This document shows, one piece after another, positions 6,005-8,103 of a stretch of 8,103 nucleotides of DNA. Within the stretch, counting starts at the first letter, position 1; each line of letters begins with the position of its first letter. A model generated the notes under the pieces. It was given only the letters and a program-made list of their open reading frames with translations, did not search any database and was not told the origin of the DNA. This DNA comes from Spirochaetales bacterium. GTDB taxonomy: Bacteria > Spirochaetota > Spirochaetia > Treponematales > UBA12059. Position numbers and translations under genes: made by a program. The stretch spans positions 1 through 8,103 of the forward strand of contig SPCK01000077.1 of assembly GCA_004525355.1 (NCBI GenBank). The letters are read 5' to 3'.

Positions 6005-6909
6005 AACGTGCCTCCAAAGGCAGCCCGCTCTTCATACGGATTGAACGAAAGCGAGTCCGCCAGGCTCGCACCCATGAACGGAATATCGCGGCATTTTTCC
6101 AATACCGCGCAATCGTCTACCGCCCGCGTCGCTACCGAAAAACCGGCGAAATCCGGTCGATGCCTCACGACAACTCGTCTCTCCCCAAGGAGGACGGACA
6201 ATTCGCGTCTATCAAGAAATATCCTGGTAAAATCCTCAACCGCTACCAAACGCGCCTCCCTCGGAAGCCGCGACGCGGCCTCGGAAGTCAGGGCGCCAGT
6301 CACGGTGTAATCTACGTCCCCCGATTCAACGGGCAGGTCCAACAGCATCGCCATTCGCGCGAGCCTGTCGACCGATCGATCCAGATTTGCCCTGTCGATC
6401 CTGAGTGCGTATACGAGCCGCGCGCCGGCGCGACCGGCTACCTGGGTGACGCGGTTGATTGCGCCGTCCACAAATACCGTGTCCGCGATACCGCCTTCCA
6501 CGATGCGCCCCAACATCCAGTCGACCTGCGAGTTGCCATCCGGCCCCACCAGGGCGACGAAGCCATCGCGACGCGCCCGCGCGACGCAAAGCCGGCCCAG
6601 GGCCGTGGCTCCGGGGGCAGCGTCCAGGATCTCGGGCGATGCGCCGCCGGACCGGAGGAAACGCTCGGCGGTCACGAAAGCGTCTCCCGCCTGCACGAAT
6701 ACCGCCGGTTTGCGCAGCCCGGTCAGGTAATCGCGCGATTCTCCGTCATAACCGACGGTCATCAAGGCCGGCTGCCTCAGGCCGCGCGCATGTACGGCCT
6801 GCCGGACAAGCCTGGCCGCATGATTCATGAATGTGGTCTTTCCGCTATGCTTCTCTGGCCCCGTAATGAACGTCACGAAACCCAGGAAATCCTCAGGAGC
6901 GTCGAGCAT
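6001..6909 (-). CDS. kamB: P-loop protein, lysine 5,6-aminomutase reactivase subunit
   Basis: The protein has 302 residues from ATG at 6909. Near the N-terminus is a P-loop of unusual spacing, G17-PEKHS-G23-K24-T25-T26, with five residues rather than four between the glycine and GKT. Other visible features are VGYDGES (about 52-58), a central VALVGPDGNSQVD segment, and TVFVDGAINR, where the aspartate may act like a Walker B residue. KamB homologues always travel with the MutS-like KamC in lysine fermentation clusters and are thought to form a reactivase with it. Gene order kamA-kamB-kamC-kamD-kamE is the main support for the name. An in-frame GTG at 6960 would add 17 residues, but it has no Shine-Dalgarno and sits just after a hairpin, so I prefer 6909, although its own ribosome site (GGACGAG) is also weak. 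The exact biochemical role is unknown. Confidence 0.88.
   Translation of the reverse strand: MLDAPEDFLGFVTFITGPEKHSGKTTFMNHAARLVRQAVHARGLRQPALMTVGYDGESRDYLTGLRKPAVFVQAGDAFVTAERFLRSGGASPEILDAAPGATALGRLCVARARRDGFVALVGPDGNSQVDWMLGRIVEGGIADTVFVDGAINRVTQVAGRAGARLVYALRIDRANLDRSVDRLARMAMLLDLPVESGDVDYTVTGALTSEAASRLPREARLVAVEDFTRIFLDRRELSVLLGERRVVVRHRPDFAGFSVATRAVDDCAVLEKCRDIPFMGASLADSLSFNPYEERAAFGGTL
6011..6015 (-). promoter_or_regulatory. Shine-Dalgarno that fixes the kamC GTG start
   Basis: GGAGG lies within the last codons of kamB and is followed by CACGTT and then GTG at 6004. With the GTGA overlap this indicates translational coupling of kamB and kamC. Confidence 0.8.
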
Positions 6910-6971
6910 GATTCTCGTCCGTCGAATACTGGAAAAAACCGCGAGGAACCCGGAGAGCACGACGGGAAATA

Positions 6972-6991
6972 GAAGCCTGATTACAGGCTCC
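6972..6991 (-). other. Stem-loop in the kamA-kamB spacer
   Basis: On the transcribed strand GGAGCCTG pairs with CAGGCTTC around a TAAT loop: eight pairs, one of them G-U. It is followed by TATTTCCC, a weak U-rich tail. It could attenuate read-through from kamA or act as an mRNA-processing or stabilising hairpin. It also argues against translation starting at the GTG at 6960. Confidence 0.45.
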
Positions 6992-7038
6992 GCAAATCTT
7001 CCTTCGTGTCCGGCGCAAACTTCGCGGTCGCATCTCGG

Positions 7039-8103
7039 CTACCGTTTACCGCGGGGAGTCAGGTCGGCGATGTTCCGGGCAGCGCGCACGAGACCCTTGG
7101 GCTCGAGCGTCTTCTCGTCGCCTGAAAGGAGCCTGGCCACGCCGCAGGTGGCGTTCAGCTGGACCTCGTCGTAACAGATTCGGCACTTGCCGCAATCCTC
7201 GTGGTACTCGTGCGGCTCGTCGTACGTCGTGATGACGCCCTCGTAATTGCGCAGTACGACACGCTTGTCGTTGCTTGTGATGAGGTAGCTGGGCATGACC
7301 GGCGTCTTGCCGCCGCCGCCGGGCGCGTCCACCACGAAGGTCGGAACCGCCATGCCAGAGGTATGGCCGCGCAAGTTCTCGATGATCTCGATACCCTTGC
7401 TCACCGTCGTGCGGAAATGGCTGATGCCGCGAGACAGGTCGCACTGGTAGATGTAGTACGGCTTGACGCGTATCGTCAGCAGTTTCTGGACCAGTTTCTT
7501 CATTAATACCGGGCAGTCGTTGATGTCCCGCAGGAGCACGCTCTGGTTGCCCAGCGGAATGCCAGCATCCGCCAGCTTGCGGCACGCTTCGCGCGCCTCC
7601 GCAGTAATTTCCTTGGGGTGGTTGAAATGCGTATTGATGTACAGCGGATGGTATTTCTTGAGCATGTTGACCAGGTCGTCGGTGATGCGCTGGGGCATGA
7701 CTACCGGCGTACGCGTCCCGATGCGTATGATCTCGACGTGGGGTATCTCCCTTATCTTGGCGATGATCCCCTCGAGCTTCTCGTCCGACATGACCAGGGG
7801 GTCCCCTCCGGAGATGAGCACGTCGCGGACAATCGGCGTCTTCCTGATATACTCGATCGCCGCGTCGATCTGGTGATCGAGCATGTTGGCGTCTTCTTCG
7901 CCGACGATACGCCTGCGTGTGCAGTGACGGCAGTTCATCGAGCAGATGTGGGTGACCAGGAGCAGGACGCGGTCGGGATAGCGGTGCGTCAGCCCAGGCA
8001 CGGGGCTGTCGGAATCCTCGTGCAGGGGATCGTCCTGGTCGCTTTCGTCGAAGTGCGTTTCCGGAAGGCGGGGTACCGCCTGGAGGCGGACCGGGCAGCC
8101 CGG
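7039..8103 (-). CDS. kamA: Lysine 2,3-aminomutase (5' end outside window)
   Basis: This radical-SAM, PLP-dependent enzyme converts L-lysine to L-beta-lysine, the first step of lysine fermentation. The frame is open to the right edge. The 354 visible residues start [11 protein letters not shown] and reach [15 protein letters not shown], so the GTG at 8001 is an internal valine and not the start. Comparison with the 416-residue Clostridium subterminale enzyme suggests about 71 residues are missing. The iron-sulfur motif CSMNCRHC is coded at 7944-7921. [13 protein letters not shown] carries the PLP lysine (codon 7308-7306). The aspartates in YYIYQCD and VVDAPGG, 37 residues apart, match Asp293 and Asp330, which hold the lysine side-chain amine, so lysine is favoured over glutamate as substrate. 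A cysteine in INDCP and a C-terminal CGKCRIC (7194-7174) fit the inter-subunit zinc site. The stop is TAG. The protein EpmB is related but lacks this C-terminal zinc region. Confidence 0.96.
   Translation of the reverse strand, partial: PGCPVRLQAVPRLPETHFDESDQDDPLHEDSDSPVPGLTHRYPDRVLLLVTHICSMNCRHCTRRRIVGEEDANMLDHQIDAAIEYIRKTPIVRDVLISGGDPLVMSDEKLEGIIAKIREIPHVEIIRIGTRTPVVMPQRITDDLVNMLKKYHPLYINTHFNHPKEITAEAREACRKLADAGIPLGNQSVLLRDINDCPVLMKKLVQKLLTIRVKPYYIYQCDLSRGISHFRTTVSKGIEIIENLRGHTSGMAVPTFVVDAPGGGGKTPVMPSYLITSNDKRVVLRNYEGVITTYDEPHEYHEDCGKCRICYDEVQLNATCGVARLLSGDEKTLEPKGLVRAARNIADLTPRGKR

Noticed and set aside
4907..6972. Two long plus-strand open frames opposite kamC and kamB (4907-5818 and 5815-6972)
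   Set aside because: They are shadows of real minus-strand genes with clear motifs, and their translations resemble no family I recognise.
7039..8001. kamA starting at the GTG at 8001
   Set aside because: The frame continues upstream with a clear family match ([11 protein letters not shown] and LHEDSDSP), so the true start is beyond the right edge.
7039..8103. EpmB-type EF-P lysine aminomutase or glutamate 2,3-aminomutase
   Set aside because: The C-terminal zinc-type cysteines and both lysine-side-chain aspartates are present, and the neighbours are kamBCDE.
1..8103. CRISPR array, tRNA, rRNA, insertion sequence or prophage genes
   Set aside because: No spaced direct repeats, tRNA-like sequences, transposase motifs or phage genes were recognised on either strand.

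Overview
The window is a GC-rich bacterial segment in which every recognisable gene lies on the minus strand, so the operon reads from right to left. Most of it (about 1938-8103) is the aminomutase block of the anaerobic lysine fermentation pathway: kamA (lysine 2,3-aminomutase, 5' end cut by the window edge), kamB and kamC (proposed reactivase pair for the B12-dependent mutase), then kamD and kamE (the two subunits of lysine/beta-lysine 5,6-aminomutase). The identities rest on diagnostic residues: the radical-SAM CxxxCxxC and PLP-binding GGGGK motifs in KamA, a variant P-loop in KamB, MutS-type Walker A, Walker B and H-loop motifs in KamC, and the DxHxxG cobalamin motif plus the PLP lysine in KamE.

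Layout from transcription start to end (right to left): kamA 8103-7039; a spacer with a hairpin; kamB to 6001; kamC 6004-4373, overlapping kamB's stop by 3 bases with its own strong Shine-Dalgarno; a 110-base spacer able to fold into several small hairpins; kamD 4262-2691; kamE 2684-1938 after only 6 bases; then a convincing intrinsic terminator at 1873-1909. The operon promoter and the genes for the later pathway steps (kdd, kce, kal, CoA-transferase) are not in the window. They do not follow kamE, so they must lie to the right or elsewhere.

Left of the terminator is a 316-base intergenic region with no gene. It carries a perfect 13-bp inverted repeat, a smaller hairpin, and a sigma70-like promoter whose -35 box lies inside an imperfect inverted repeat. 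This promoter would drive a second unit: a predicted lipoprotein of the type 1 periplasmic binding family (1621-548) and, 2 bases after its stop, the start of a membrane-anchored protein (545 to the left edge, incomplete) with one N-terminal transmembrane segment and an extracytoplasmic region, as in a sensor protein. No ABC permease or ATPase is visible, so the binding protein may serve sensing rather than transport. That is an inference.

The organism is probably an anaerobic amino-acid fermenter using coenzyme B12, SAM and PLP. The loose lipobox (AFAC) and high GC would fit some spirochaetes or related uncultured anaerobes, but the sequence alone does not fix the phylum.
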